DNA of 64,000 nucleotides from positions 9,202 through 73,201 of the forward strand of contig DATFMH010000146.1 of the NCBI GenBank assembly GCA_035267045.1, written 5' to 3'. This stretch comes from DATFMH01 sp035267045. GTDB lineage: Bacteria; Bacteroidota; Rhodothermia; Balneolales; DATFMH01. The position numbers were made by a program, and so were the translations under genes. The notes beneath the pieces were generated by a model. The model saw nothing but the letters and a program-made list of their open reading frames with translations, ran no database searches and was not told the origin of the DNA. Below, in pieces: positions 54,212 through 64,000 of this stretch; positions within the stretch are counted from its first letter, which is position 1, and each line of letters opens with the position of its first letter.

Positions 54212-57200
54212 CTAATTAATATACATGCGTTCAACAAGTTTTTTATTTTCTTGTTCAGTCTTAGGAAATCCGATTCTATTTTGAGTGATTTGATCACCTG
54301 TCATCGTGATTTCCTTGGCCTTATTTTCATTACCGGCTATATAATATATTCGTTGTAATACGAATAATCGACTGGCGGAAAAGTATACGTCACGTATATA
54401 ATTTTGACGGACTTGTGCCAGGTTATTAGCTTCGGCCGAATATTTCCTGCTTTCATCAAGATCCGCATTCATTCGTGCCTGTCTGCTTTTTTCTTTCAAA
54501 TTAGAGATCCTGTTTTCAAGATTATCCAATTGATCCATTGAATACTGAAGGTCACTTTTAAGATCATCATATGATTGTTGACCTAAACGTACGGCATCTG
54601 TAGTATCACCTGCAAGTGCATATTTGAATGCATATCGTATTTGTGAACTTGGATCCCCTTTAACAGTCGTGAAAGGAACACGTTCCTCACCCCATTTAAG
54701 CCAGTGTACGGCGCTATCAGGTTTATTTGCAGAATGATAGGCCATCGCTTCGCTTGATATTAATTCCCGGTAATTATCCACCATTCTTCGGATATTTTCA
54801 TCGAGATATGTTTTAGGATTATTGATGCCCCGGAATTTGAATTTGCGAAGCCGGTTTCCGTGAATCCTTGTATCCACATAAGGAGAATGAGACTTATTCT
54901 TTTTGGGAACAACACGATAAGCCTGTCCTTCTAATCGAAAATACGACTGTAAATTCAATTGACCATCATGAGCAACCGTAACCGCAAAATAAACAGGGCG
55001 TGCCCATTTATTTGTCTTCAGGATATTCAGAATTAAATCATCTTGTACACGCGTATAGTACAATTTGTTTCCGCCCTGATCCCTGCCAAGCAGATTACCC
55101 TGATAATGCCAGGTAACAGAATTGTCGAGTGAATCAACCGGTATGCTGTATTCCAATTGACGAGAATGAAGAACATACGAAGTATCACTCAGAATACCTA
55201 TATGGCCTTCTTTTGCAAATTTCTCTGAGTTACCTGCATCCGAAAAACGATTTTTTAGATACTGCTTATCAACAGGAATCGTAATGTCTTGCGGCGTATA
55301 GAAATCCGATTGTTGGTTAAACTGAAATTTATCATCAATATGATCAATTTGCTTATCAGTCATTGATATAGGTAACGGGGGTGACTGATGCGACCACTGA
55401 TGTTTAAGCTGCTTGATATACCATTTTGTATTAAGCAAACTCAGGCAAACAACCCGAACGTCAGTTCTTACATGTTCTACTTCCTGCAGGTACCATAGTG
55501 GAAATGTATCATTATCACCATTAGTGAAGAGAATAGAATAAGGAGCACATGAGTTAAGTAAATTGTAGGCATAATCAGGGGCCACATAACGGTTACTACG
55601 ATCATGATCATGATAATTCTCACGAAGCATGTTCAAAGGAACAGCAATAAATAAAAGTCCGGCTAAACCATAAGCAACCCATTTGTTATCACTTAACATA
55701 TCCTTTGCGAGTTCAATCAATCCGGTAGCTCCAAGCCCAATCCAGATAGAAAATGCAAAGAAAGAGCCTACAAAGGCATAATCTCTTTCACGAGGCTGGA
55801 ATGGATATTGATTCAAAAACACCACGATGGCAAGACCTGTCATTATAAACAGAGCCAAAACACTCAGAGCTCGCTTCCAATCTCTTTGGAAGTGAAATAT
55901 CATACCAAACAAACCAATAATAAATGGGAGAAAAAAGTAAACATTGTGGGCCGGATTGTTTTTATACCGGCTATTCGATTCAAAACCTGTTGCAATACCC
56001 GTATCCTGAATGTCACTTTGCCTACCTATAAACTGCCATGCAAAATAACGCAGATACATATGTCCGACCTGGTAATCCCAGAAATAGCTCCAATCACTCG
56101 AGTATTGTGCATATTTATGTAAATGATTGGGTTCTCCGGAATATCTTCTTGGAAAAAGGACCTTCTTATCATGGTCAATCCGTCCGGTGCTATTATTATA
56201 ATTATATCCCGTAAAGAGAGGCGTTTGTCCGTATTGATCCCGATTGATATAACTGACAAAAGACTGAACGGTTTGAGGGTCGTTTTCATCGATAGGAGGA
56301 TCCTGTTGTGAACGAATCATTACGAGAGCATAACTCGAATAGCCAATGATTATCATGGCATAACACATAAAAGCGATATTGGCAATTCTCAGCTTCTTTT
56401 TATGTGTGTAGTAGATGGCTGCTATAATTAAAGCCAGAAAAAGTAACAGGAAAAAGCTTGGTGCAATGAGCCCGTATGTAGCACTTTCAACAGTGCCTGC
56501 CCAACTGGGTATATCAGCAACGGTAATTGGATAAATAAGAAGAAAAGAAGCACTGGCGATCAGGGCGGCAACTAAAAATGATATTATATTAAATTCGTAT
56601 TTCTTGAAGTAAATGATGAGTGCCACGAAAAATATTGCCAACAGATTTAATAAATGCACTCCGACAGCTAATCCAAACATATATGCTATCAGAATCAACC
56701 AACGTTCGTTATTTGGTTCCTCGTGGTGTTCAGCCCATTTAAGAACTAACCATACAACAATTGCAGTAAAAAGCATCGATGTGGCATAAACTTCTGCTTC
56801 GACCGCATTAAACCAGAATGAATCGGTCACAGCAAAAGCCAAAGCTCCGATAACAGCTCCTGAATACAGACTTATTTTATCAAGTAATGAATAATTATCC
56901 GGATTGCCCTTCCATTCGGTAATCAAACGGATAATTATCAGATACAGCAACATAATGGTCAATGCCGAAGCAAGACCACTCATGAGATTAATGCTGTACG
57001 CCACTTTTGTGGCAGGCATAAACATGGAAAACAGACGTCCCAATAATAAGAATAGGGGAGATCCCGGCGGGTGTGTCACCTCCAAACCGTGTGCCACAGC
57101 GATAAATTCACCCGGATCCCAGAAACTGGCTGTCGGAGATAACGTGGACAGGTAAATGATGAATGCATATAAAAATACGAAAACAGCTAACAGCCTGTTT

Positions 57201-57223
57201 AAGGTCTTATGGTCTTTGTTCAT
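54212..57223 (-). CDS. DUF2723 membrane protein (GT117-like), copy 2
   Basis: 1003 residues and co-linear with copy 1 over the whole length: SFWDPGEFIAVAHGLEVTHPPG, LFTNGDNDTFPLWYLQEVEHV and the same end (QENKKLVERMYIN versus QNKKLIDRMYIN). Divergence is spread throughout, so it is an old tandem duplication, not an assembly artefact. Roles as for copy 1: a POMT-like membrane glycosyltransferase with a periplasmic helical tail. It is the upstream gene of the pair, and transcription begins in the divergent region before the symporter. Confidence 0.87.
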   Translation of the reverse strand: MNKDHKTLNRLLAVFVFLYAFIIYLSTLSPTASFWDPGEFIAVAHGLEVTHPPGSPLFLLLGRLFSMFMPATKVAYSINLMSGLASALTIMLLYLIIIRLITEWKGNPDNYSLLDKISLYSGAVIGALAFAVTDSFWFNAVEAEVYATSMLFTAIVVWLVLKWAEHHEEPNNERWLILIAYMFGLAVGVHLLNLLAIFFVALIIYFKKYEFNIISFLVAALIASASFLLIYPITVADIPSWAGTVESATYGLIAPSFFLLLFLALIIAAIYYTHKKKLRIANIAFMCYAMIIIGYSSYALVMIRSQQDPPIDENDPQTVQSFVSYINRDQYGQTPLFTGYNYNNSTGRIDHDKKVLFPRRYSGEPNHLHKYAQYSSDWSYFWDYQVGHMYLRYFAWQFIGRQSDIQDTGIATGFESNSRYKNNPAHNVYFFLPFIIGLFGMIFHFQRDWKRALSVLALFIMTGLAIVVFLNQYPFQPRERDYAFVGSFFAFSIWIGLGATGLIELAKDMLSDNKWVAYGLAGLLFIAVPLNMLRENYHDHDRSNRYVAPDYAYNLLNSCAPYSILFTNGDNDTFPLWYLQEVEHVRTDVRVVCLSLLNTKWYIKQLKHQWSHQSPPLPISMTDKQIDHIDDKFQFNQQSDFYTPQDITIPVDKQYLKNRFSDAGNSEKFAKEGHIGILSDTSYVLHSRQLEYSIPVDSLDNSVTWHYQGNLLGRDQGGNKLYYTRVQDDLILNILKTNKWARPVYFAVTVAHDGQLNLQSYFRLEGQAYRVVPKKNKSHSPYVDTRIHGNRLRKFKFRGINNPKTYLDENIRRMVDNYRELISSEAMAYHSANKPDSAVHWLKWGEERVPFTTVKGDPSSQIRYAFKYALAGDTTDAVRLGQQSYDDLKSDLQYSMDQLDNLENRISNLKEKSRQARMNADLDESRKYSAEANNLAQVRQNYIRDVYFSASRLFVLQRIYYIAGNENKAKEITMTGDQITQNRIGFPKTEQENKKLVERMYIN

Positions 57224-57628
57224 CTGAATTCAGTTGGTTAAAACTATGGGCTTTATATATTAAAATTGATAAAAAATATTGTTAATCAGCCAATGATAGG
57301 AACAGTTATTTGTATTCGCAAAATATTCGATTAAATGAGTGGAATATTTTGATAAAATAATGTACAACTTGTTATTCCATTAAGATATCGCTTAATTATT
57401 CGTGATTCCTAAGCCCGTATTATGTTACCTAATATAATAGCACTTTGGTAAAAAAGTATTATTCAAATTGATAATAATACTACTATTGATAAATCTAATT
57501 TTGTAGATATGTAGCTGTCGGTATTTTTTTAGTTTTATAATTTTGAATTCTTTAACGTGCAACTGGTTTAGGAACGGCTAAATCAATTATGATCACTATT
57601 ATTGTCAATAAGCAGGGGATTGAATCTT
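57224..57628. other. Divergent intergenic region between DUF2723 and symporter genes
   Basis: 405 very AT-rich bases carrying promoters for both directions. TAATTTTG at 57496-57503 fits the Bacteroidota -7 consensus TAnnTTTG on the plus strand, but the nearest upstream TTG is 25 bases away instead of about 20. No ORF, tRNA or strong hairpin is visible. Confidence 0.4.
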
Positions 57629-59140
57629 ATGAGTCAAAATGATCAAAAAGTAGAAAGCTTTTCCTCAAGATGGGGATTAATTGTCAGTGTGTTAGGTATA
57701 GCTGTCGGTACGGGAAATATCTGGCGTTTTCCAAGGATTGCCGCACAGGCGGGCGGACCTGATGGTGCCGGTGCATTTTTGGTTGCCTGGGTTGTCTTTC
57801 TTTTCATCTGGTCGATCCCGCTTATAATAGCTGAATATGCTCTCGGTAGAAATGGACGCAAAGGTACCATAGGATCATTTGTTGAATTGGCAGGTGAAAA
57901 ATTTGCATGGATGGGCACATTTGTAGGTTTTGTCGCCACCGCTATCATGTTTTATTACAGTGTCGTAACCGGGTGGTGTATTTATTATTTTTTCATATCG
58001 GCTTCCCAGCCATTACCGGCTAATATTCACCAGGCAACAGTAATATGGAATGGATTTCAGAACTCCTCCTGGCCGGTGATTTGTCTTGCTATATCCACGA
58101 TAACAGGGGGACTCATTGTAGCTAAAGGTATCTCATCGATTGAAAAAGTAAATAAAGTGTTAATTCCTCTGTTAGTGTTAATTCTTGTTATATCTCTAAT
58201 TAAAGCACTGACATTGGCCAATAGCACAAAAGGGATTGATTATTTATTCACGCCTGACTGGTCGATGTTGAGTAAGCCGAAAATATGGCTGGAGGCGTTG
58301 ACGCAAAATGCATGGGATACCGGTGCCGGTTGGGGGCTGATTATGACATATGCCGCTTATATGAAGAAAAAAGAAGCGGTGACCATCAGTTCATTTCAGA
58401 CAGGTATCGGGAATAACCTCGTATCATTGACGGCTGCCATTATCATCTTTTCTACCGTTTTTGGTACCTTGAGTTCAACGATGAGTGACCCTCAAATCCT
58501 GCAAATCATGAAGACATCCGGACCAGCATCTACCGGTTTGACCTTCATGTGGCTGCCGCAATTATTCCTGAAAATGCCGGCCGGACGTATTTTTGCAACC
58601 CTGTTTTTCCTTGCTCTTACGTTTGCAGCTTTCAGTTCACTGATATCTATGATTGAATTGGCCGCAAGAAATTTGGTGGATATGGGTATTAAAAGAATTA
58701 AGGCCACAGTCATTATTTGTGTTGTCGGTTTTTTCCTCGGATTACCTTCGGCTCTGGACCTTAAGATTTTTGAAAATCAGGATTTTGTCTGGGGTATAGG
58801 GCTGATGATATCAGGTGCGTTCATCGCTTATATCATTATCAGACATAATGTATTTGAGTTCCGCAATAATCTAATCAATACCAGTCCGAAAGACTGGGTG
58901 CTGGGTAAATGGTGGGATATCATCATTAAATATATTGTTCCCATAGAGGTAGTTGTGTTATTAACATGGTGGATTTATCAGAGTGCCGCTGTCTTTGCAC
59001 CCCATACCTGGTATAATCCATTCGATACTTATTCGGTCGCTACTTGTTTCGTTCAATGGTTTATCGCCATTATTATATTTTACGTATTCAACAAAAAACT
59101 GGCGGATTTAACCAGTTACGATTGGTCGTCAAGTAATTGA
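57629..59140 (+). CDS. Sodium:neurotransmitter symporter (NSS) family transporter
   Basis: 503 residues with about 11-12 membrane helices. Helix 1 reads GIAVGTGNIWRFPRIAAQAGG, the Na+/substrate-binding unwound segment of LeuT-type proteins, followed by GAGAFLVAWVVFLFIWSIPLIIAEYALGR. AWDTGAGWGLIMTYAAY is the helix 6 region. Bacterial members take up amino acids with Na+. The start was set at the ATG at 57629; the TTG at 57602 would add nine residues. A hairpin follows at 59173. Substrate unknown. Confidence 0.92.
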   Translation: MSQNDQKVESFSSRWGLIVSVLGIAVGTGNIWRFPRIAAQAGGPDGAGAFLVAWVVFLFIWSIPLIIAEYALGRNGRKGTIGSFVELAGEKFAWMGTFVGFVATAIMFYYSVVTGWCIYYFFISASQPLPANIHQATVIWNGFQNSSWPVICLAISTITGGLIVAKGISSIEKVNKVLIPLLVLILVISLIKALTLANSTKGIDYLFTPDWSMLSKPKIWLEALTQNAWDTGAGWGLIMTYAAYMKKKEAVTISSFQTGIGNNLVSLTAAIIIFSTVFGTLSSTMSDPQILQIMKTSGPASTGLTFMWLPQLFLKMPAGRIFATLFFLALTFAAFSSLISMIELAARNLVDMGIKRIKATVIICVVGFFLGLPSALDLKIFENQDFVWGIGLMISGAFIAYIIIRHNVFEFRNNLINTSPKDWVLGKWWDIIIKYIVPIEVVVLLTWWIYQSAAVFAPHTWYNPFDTYSVATCFVQWFIAIIIFYVFNKKLADLTSYDWSSSN

Positions 59141-59172
59141 TTTTGGGAAACTTAATTTTAAATGATGAATAC

Positions 59173-59204
59173 AGCGGTCAGAAGGTTATAACCATCTGAC
59201 CGCT
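59173..59204 (+). terminator. Long hairpin after the symporter gene
   Basis: AGCGGTCAGA (59173-59182) pairs with TCTGACCGCT (59195-59204) and encloses the palindrome GGTTATAACC, leaving a very stable stem. Only TTTCC follows, so termination may be weak or bidirectional. Confidence 0.7.
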
Positions 59205-59416
59205 TTCCGTTTAATTACCTTAATGAAACACATTCTGCTAATCACTTATTCCCGTAAATCCTGATGGTAACTCATTACACGGACATTCTTCGAAATATGA
59301 CAATTGGTGAAATATGAAGTGATTACTGCCTCTAAACAGACCGATAATTGTAGTTATGTTGGCGAGACTTTTTTATTTTGAGATGCTTTTATCCTATTAA
59401 CCTAATATTACTTTCG

Positions 59417-61204
59417 ATGATCAATCTTTTGATATTATTAATGCTCAATTTCCCATTGGGATCACACCTCCATGAAAAATCCATACACAACAAGCCTAAT
59501 CAGTGGGTTACACCTTTTGAGGCCAGCAATGGACTGGAATCGGCAACTTATCAACAGGCCATCGATTATTATAACAGGCTTTCAAAAGCATTTAATGAAA
59601 TTCACATTTACTCCTATGGTAAAACGGATATCGGGAAACCATTGCATCTGGTTATAATATCAAAAGATCAGGATTTTGATCCGGAATCCATCAAAAAGTC
59701 GAATAAGCGGGTTTTATTTATCAACAATGGAATCCACCCCGGAGAACCTTGCGGAATTGACGCTTCTATGATGCTGGCACGTGACCTTATGATGAAACCT
59801 GCATTACATAAACTGTTGGATCATGTTGTTGTTGCCATTATTCCCGTTTATAATATTGGGGGAGCCTTAAACAGAAGCTGCTGCAGCCGGGCCAATCAAA
59901 TCGGTCCTAAACGATATGGGTTTCGGGGAAATGCGAGAAATTATGATCTTGACCGCGATTTTGTAAAGGAAAATACACTCAATGCTCAAAGTTTTGCTGA
60001 ATTATTTCATATGTGGAATCCCGATGTTTTGGTTGATACGCATACTTCAGACGGAGCGGATTATCAATATCCGATGACGTTGATAGCTACCCAGAAAGAC
60101 AAGTTACAGCCGATGGTGAGTAAATATCTGGAGAAAGTCATGAAGCCTGATTTGTATAAAATGATGGATCATACAAAATATATCATGACGCCGTATGTCG
60201 AATCCTATAAAACCACACCCGATTCCGGCATTGTTTCATTTCTCGATACTCCAATCTATTCAAGTGGATACGCAGCGATGTTCAACACGATCAGTTTCAT
60301 TTCAGAAGCTCATATGCTTCATCCCTTTAAAGATCGGGTTTGGGGGACTTACACCGAATTAAAATCGCTCTTATCAATTACTAACAGGGATTATAAGGAA
60401 ATAGGTAAAATAAGGGCAGAAGCTGACAGCGCGGTTGCGCATCAGCAAAATTTTGCCACCAACTGGTCATTGGATACTACGAAATATAAGAGGATAACCT
60501 TTAAAGGATACCGGGCCGGATATAAGAATAGCAAAGTTACCGGTCAGCAGCGTTTATATTATGATGAAAGCAAGCCCTATACTAAGAAGATAAAGTATTA
60601 CAATACTTATAAAGCTACAGAGATGGTACAAAAGCCCGTTGCTTATTTAATTCCTCAGGGCTGGCGCAGAGTTATAAAAAGACTGGCATTGAATAGAGTT
60701 AAAATGCAGCGTTTGTCCAGGGATACCAGCATCAGGGTTCAGATGTATTACATTGACGATTATAAAACTATGAAGCGGGCTTATGAAGCGCATTATGTAC
60801 ATCATGATACAAAGTTAAGACGTGATACGGTCAATTATCAGTATTACAAAGGGGATTATGTCGTTTATACCAATCAGAAGGACAACCGCTATATAATAGA
60901 AACACTTGAACCCAAATCCATCGTATCATTTTTCAACTGGAATTTTTTCGATTCCATTTTGATGCAGAAAGAATATTTTTCAAGTTATGTGTTTGATGAT
61001 ACGGCTTATAAATTGTTGCAGGAACATCCCAAATTGAAAAAAGCATTTGAAGATAAACGGCAATCAGACCCGAAGTTTGCATCTAATCATAGGGCTCAAC
61101 TCGATTTTATTTATAAAAGATCACCTTATTTTGAGAGAACATATAAACGCTATCCAATCGGCCGTCTAATTCATAATATAAAATTACCGTTGATGAGTGA
61201 ATAA
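59417..61204 (+). CDS. M14 family zinc carboxypeptidase, secreted
   Basis: 595 residues. N-terminal signal-type segment MINLLILLMLNFPLGSHLH. M14 zinc site: HPGEPCGIDASMMLARDL (His, Glu) near 105, and the third ligand in DVLVDTHTSDGADYQYP near 200. RNYDLDRDFVKENTLNAQ matches the substrate-binding block. A 300-residue C-terminal extension is of unknown fold. The start was placed at the ATG at 59417; TTG at 59378 is the only in-frame upstream alternative. Secretion beside a GH31 enzyme and an amino acid symporter suits peptide scavenging. Confidence 0.85.
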   Translation: MINLLILLMLNFPLGSHLHEKSIHNKPNQWVTPFEASNGLESATYQQAIDYYNRLSKAFNEIHIYSYGKTDIGKPLHLVIISKDQDFDPESIKKSNKRVLFINNGIHPGEPCGIDASMMLARDLMMKPALHKLLDHVVVAIIPVYNIGGALNRSCCSRANQIGPKRYGFRGNARNYDLDRDFVKENTLNAQSFAELFHMWNPDVLVDTHTSDGADYQYPMTLIATQKDKLQPMVSKYLEKVMKPDLYKMMDHTKYIMTPYVESYKTTPDSGIVSFLDTPIYSSGYAAMFNTISFISEAHMLHPFKDRVWGTYTELKSLLSITNRDYKEIGKIRAEADSAVAHQQNFATNWSLDTTKYKRITFKGYRAGYKNSKVTGQQRLYYDESKPYTKKIKYYNTYKATEMVQKPVAYLIPQGWRRVIKRLALNRVKMQRLSRDTSIRVQMYYIDDYKTMKRAYEAHYVHHDTKLRRDTVNYQYYKGDYVVYTNQKDNRYIIETLEPKSIVSFFNWNFFDSILMQKEYFSSYVFDDTAYKLLQEHPKLKKAFEDKRQSDPKFASNHRAQLDFIYKRSPYFERTYKRYPIGRLIHNIKLPLMSE

Positions 61205-61386
61205 GAATGAGGCGGACTGAAGCGGTTATATAGTATCGTTTTTTGATAAAAAACCATTAGAATTTCAGATAGCTGTCTGGGAACTTGGGAATAACTCTCG
61301 TTAGGAATGATTATGGGCAAATCAGGATGGAACTAACGTGATTACCCTGTTTATTTCGATAAACTTTAAAAAAGATCGGATACAAA

Positions 61387-63729
61387 ATGCGAAATTCTAA
61401 TTTGGGCAAAATTACATTATGCAAAATCTTCTTTGTATTTTTGTTATCAATACCCTTATCCCTTAAAGCCCAGCAAATTACAGCCAATGGTCAACCTGCT
61501 GAATTAGATATCCGGGAATCTGGTCAGAATAGTATTCGTGTGACCCTCAAACCTATCAGTTATGAGAAGGATTTTCCGTTCAATCCGGGATTAAACAATT
61601 ATAAATATCCAAACCCGAAGGTCCGTTTAAGGGAAATAACGAATCCTGTAAAAAAGAAAGTGGGTGATTTATATGTGGATATTATACCTGATCCGCTAAC
61701 TTTAAAGATCACCAACTTGAAAGGGCAATCCGTACAGACTATTGTCTTTAATAAAAATGGACACTTGTCTTTTAATCTTGATGATCAACCTGTTTTGGGA
61801 ATGGGCGAAGGAGGACCGAAAGTAAAACCTCATACTGATTGGAGAAAAAGATCAATTGAGTACGACCGCAGAGGACGTTTCTTTAAAATGCAGCCACGTT
61901 GGCAAAGTAACGCGTACGGATCACGCAATCCTGTTCCAATGCTCATAGGTACAGCAGGATGGGCGATTTTTGTGGCCTCACCATGGGTACAGGTTGACCT
62001 AACTCATAAAGACTACGGTACATTTATACCTGTGACCTCATCAAACCACGATTATGAACAACAAAACAGGGAGAATCAACAACGGGATGAGGGTAAAGGG
62101 TTACCACCTCCCAAAAGTATAATTCCCGGGCTATACGATTTTTTTGTTTTTGATGCTCATGATCCTAAACAGTTCATGAAAAACGTTTCGGAATTAACCG
62201 GCCCGGCCGTTATGCCGCCTGAATGGGCCCTCGGCTATATGCAATCGCACCGAACTATTCGGAGTTATAAACAGATGATCAATATTGTCGATACCTTCAG
62301 GTCTAAAAAACTACCCATTGATGCTGTTATTTACCTCGGTACGGGATTTGCCCCGAGGGGATGGAATAAAAGCCAACCATCATTTGAATTTAATCCACAA
62401 GTATTTCGTAACAAGAAGCCATCAGAAGTAATATCCGACCTGCACGAACGACATGTTAAAGTAGTATTGCATATGGTTCCGTGGGATCGCGATAAATTAC
62501 CAACACTGTACGGTTCAATTCCGCCCAAACCTGGTCATACCATAGATAATTCACATATTGAACACTACTGGAAAGAGCATATACCTTTGGTAAGAGCAGG
62601 TGTAGATGCTTTTTGGCCGGATGAAGGGGATTGGTTCAATTTGTTTGAACGTATGGAACGTCAAAAAATGTATTACCAGGGCCCACTTTCCACGAAACCT
62701 GGTATCCGTCCCTGGAGTTTGCACAGAAACGGATATCTCGGGATTGATAAATGGGGTGGATGGGTATGGTCAGGCGATACACAATCTTCCTGGAAAACAC
62801 TTCAAACACAAATTGCGGTTGGAATAAACTATTCATTGAGTTTATCGCCGTATTGGGGATCTGATATTGGAGGATTCTTTCCTGACTCAGAGCTAACGGG
62901 CGAATTATATGCGAGATGGTATCAATTCGGAGCGTTTTGTCCGTCTTTTCGAGCACATGGTAAAACGTGGTGGACCCGTTTACCCTGGGGGTGGGGATTA
63001 AATACGATGGGCCCCCTTGAAAACGGCCCGAATGAGCCACTGGTATCTTCTTTAAATAATTCGGCAATAGAAGGTATCTGCCAAAAATACGATGATTTAC
63101 GCTATCAGCTTCTTTCCTATAATTATACGTTAGCGTGGCAGGCAAGAAGTAAGGGATTACCTCTAATGCGTGCCATGTGGTTGGAATTTCCTTCCGATAC
63201 AAAAGCGAAAAGTATTGGTGACCAATTTATGTGGGGTAGCGAGATGTTGATAGCACCGGTTTACAAAAAAGGCGCTGAATCCCGGGATGTTTATCTGCCA
63301 AAAGGCCTTTGGTATGATTGGTGGAACAATAAAAAATTAAATGGTGGACAAACGATAATCCGTAATGTAAACCTGTCCATTATGCCCATTTATGTCCGTG
63401 CCGGTTCAATTATACCATTTGATCCGGTTCGCCAATATACCGGGCAAAAAGTGGACAAACCTTTAATGATTAAAGTATTTAGAGGAGCAGACGGACAGTA
63501 CACACTTTATGAAGATGATGGTTATAGTCAAAAATATTTAAAAGGTATGGCTACATGGACTGGTTTCAAATGGCACAATAGTGATGAAACATTAACGGTT
63601 AAACCAAAACCGCCGAAAGGATATACCAACCATAACACCACTAAACGTGTTTTGAATATCGAGTTATTACCGGATGAGATTACTAAGACTGTATACTATA
63701 CGGGTAAAAACCTTAACATTTCATTTTAG
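61387..63729 (+). CDS. GH31 family alpha-glycosidase, secreted
   Basis: 780 residues with a signal peptide (FFVFLLSIPLSLKAQ). After an N-terminal beta-sandwich (~25-260) comes the (beta/alpha)8 barrel: PEWALGYMQSHRTIRSYKQ near 278, the nucleophile motif GVDAFWPDEGDW with Asp412 and a candidate acid/base Asp464 in WSGDTQSSW. SPYWGSDIGGFFPDSE and PSFRAHGKTWW follow. It ends with C-terminal beta domains (PIYVRAGSIIPF; YTLYEDDG). It hydrolyses alpha-linked sugars; alpha-glucosidase, xylosidase or transglycosidase cannot be separated by eye. It lies 182 bases after the M14 gene. Confidence 0.9.
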   Translation: MRNSNLGKITLCKIFFVFLLSIPLSLKAQQITANGQPAELDIRESGQNSIRVTLKPISYEKDFPFNPGLNNYKYPNPKVRLREITNPVKKKVGDLYVDIIPDPLTLKITNLKGQSVQTIVFNKNGHLSFNLDDQPVLGMGEGGPKVKPHTDWRKRSIEYDRRGRFFKMQPRWQSNAYGSRNPVPMLIGTAGWAIFVASPWVQVDLTHKDYGTFIPVTSSNHDYEQQNRENQQRDEGKGLPPPKSIIPGLYDFFVFDAHDPKQFMKNVSELTGPAVMPPEWALGYMQSHRTIRSYKQMINIVDTFRSKKLPIDAVIYLGTGFAPRGWNKSQPSFEFNPQVFRNKKPSEVISDLHERHVKVVLHMVPWDRDKLPTLYGSIPPKPGHTIDNSHIEHYWKEHIPLVRAGVDAFWPDEGDWFNLFERMERQKMYYQGPLSTKPGIRPWSLHRNGYLGIDKWGGWVWSGDTQSSWKTLQTQIAVGINYSLSLSPYWGSDIGGFFPDSELTGELYARWYQFGAFCPSFRAHGKTWWTRLPWGWGLNTMGPLENGPNEPLVSSLNNSAIEGICQKYDDLRYQLLSYNYTLAWQARSKGLPLMRAMWLEFPSDTKAKSIGDQFMWGSEMLIAPVYKKGAESRDVYLPKGLWYDWWNNKKLNGGQTIIRNVNLSIMPIYVRAGSIIPFDPVRQYTGQKVDKPLMIKVFRGADGQYTLYEDDGYSQKYLKGMATWTGFKWHNSDETLTVKPKPPKGYTNHNTTKRVLNIELLPDEITKTVYYTGKNLNISF

Positions 63730-63930
63730 TGTTTCATAAAAGGGAATAGGCAATGATCTATTGTTATGTATCATCATTTAATGTGGAATGACACATTTGT
63801 GGAGTAAATTTTTACTCATAAGAATATTTTAGACTTTTCCAGTCCATCAGCCTGGTCACAATGAAGCATCCGGAAAGTCATTATCTATACTTCTAAAAAT
63901 GGATCACGTTAATTGTGCATGATCATTTTT

Positions 63931-64000
63931 TCAAATGCAAACGCCGTTTTTACCAAGTATAAAACCGATGATAATTCCCAAGCCTAGTCCAAGACCCAAA
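63931..64000 (-). CDS. C-terminal end of an unidentified small membrane protein
   Basis: The last 22 codons before a TGA (complement of 63931-63933). They encode LGLGLGLGIIIGFILGKNGV, a glycine-repeat transmembrane helix with a Lys-Asn end, like a glycine zipper. The start is beyond the window. Weak evidence because of the short length, but the residue pattern is not random-looking. Confidence 0.4.
   Translation of the reverse strand, partial: LGLGLGLGIIIGFILGKNGVCI

Noticed and set aside
51106..57223. Tandem DUF2723 genes as an assembly duplication
   Set aside because: The copies differ throughout, including at their ends and in the spacers, so they are true paralogues.
57468..57503. Bacteroidota-type promoter (TTG ... 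TAATTTTG) before the symporter
   Set aside because: The -7-like box fits, but the spacing to TTG is 25 bases instead of about 19-21, so it is not listed as a promoter.
1..64000. CRISPR array, prophage, IS element, rRNA or tRNA genes
   Set aside because: No regularly spaced repeats, transposase or phage genes, and no cloverleaf or rRNA-like sequence were recognised by eye.

Overview
The window is an AT-rich chromosomal segment with dense gene packing. It has no phage, transposon, CRISPR, rRNA or tRNA that I can recognise. Gene content points to a Gram-negative member of the FCB group (Bacteroidota/Balneolota/Rhodothermota/Ignavibacteria/Marinimicrobia-like). The evidence is a GWxTD-domain secreted protein, tandem DUF2723 membrane proteins, a single-chain E1 alpha-beta 2-oxoacid dehydrogenase, an Omp85-type outer membrane protein, a VPS10/BNR-type secreted protein and an HxxxH...D type YbeY. 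I cannot fix the phylum from sequence alone.

Layout. 1-2 kb (minus): 3' truncated pdxA and a GWxTD protein. 2.2-9 kb: acyl-CoA carboxylase beta subunit, TsdA-like dihaem cytochrome, secreted DsrE-like protein, an orphan DUF433 antitoxin-like gene, a Fur/Zur-MerC metal operon with a duplicated operator, and an AtuA-family protein. 9-15 kb (plus): a renalase-like FAD protein, then two half-ABC exporters with RNase Z between them. 15-17.7 kb (minus): cysQ-btaA-btaB, predicting betaine lipid synthesis. 17.9-22.7 kb (plus): a 50-codon membrane-protein gene, prfB with its programmed +1 frameshift, nadB, coaE and fbp. 22.9-26.3 kb (minus): a BNR-repeat protein and a DUF192 lipoprotein. 26.5-40.1 kb (plus): rimP-nusA-infB-rbfA-truB-ribF-rpsO-pnp, then an M16 peptidase, asnS and holA. 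40.4-42.5 kb (minus): E1 fusion. 42.9-46.6 kb (plus): polyamine cluster speD/speH-pdaD-speE, then an Omp85 protein whose start codon lies inside a terminator-like hairpin. 46.9-57.2 kb (minus): DUF445, a very divergent topoisomerase-IA-like gene, smg (DUF494), ybeY, a hypothetical gene and two tandem DUF2723 genes. 57.6-63.7 kb (plus): a sodium symporter, an M14 peptidase and a GH31 glycosidase. The last 70 bases hold the end of another minus-strand gene.

How the genes work together. The central block is the standard translation/RNA-maturation superoperon. The two half-transporters carry complementary degenerate ATPase motifs and so look like one heterodimeric exporter. The polyamine genes supply agmatine, decarboxylated AdoMet and aminopropyl transfer, but no agmatinase or ureohydrolase is present here. 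The strongest leads for something undescribed are the topoisomerase-like gene at the smg locus that has lost several catalytic residues, the RNase Z with a changed metal ligand and a long basic tail encoded inside an exporter operon, and the regulatory hairpins in front of rimP, pnp and the Omp85 gene.
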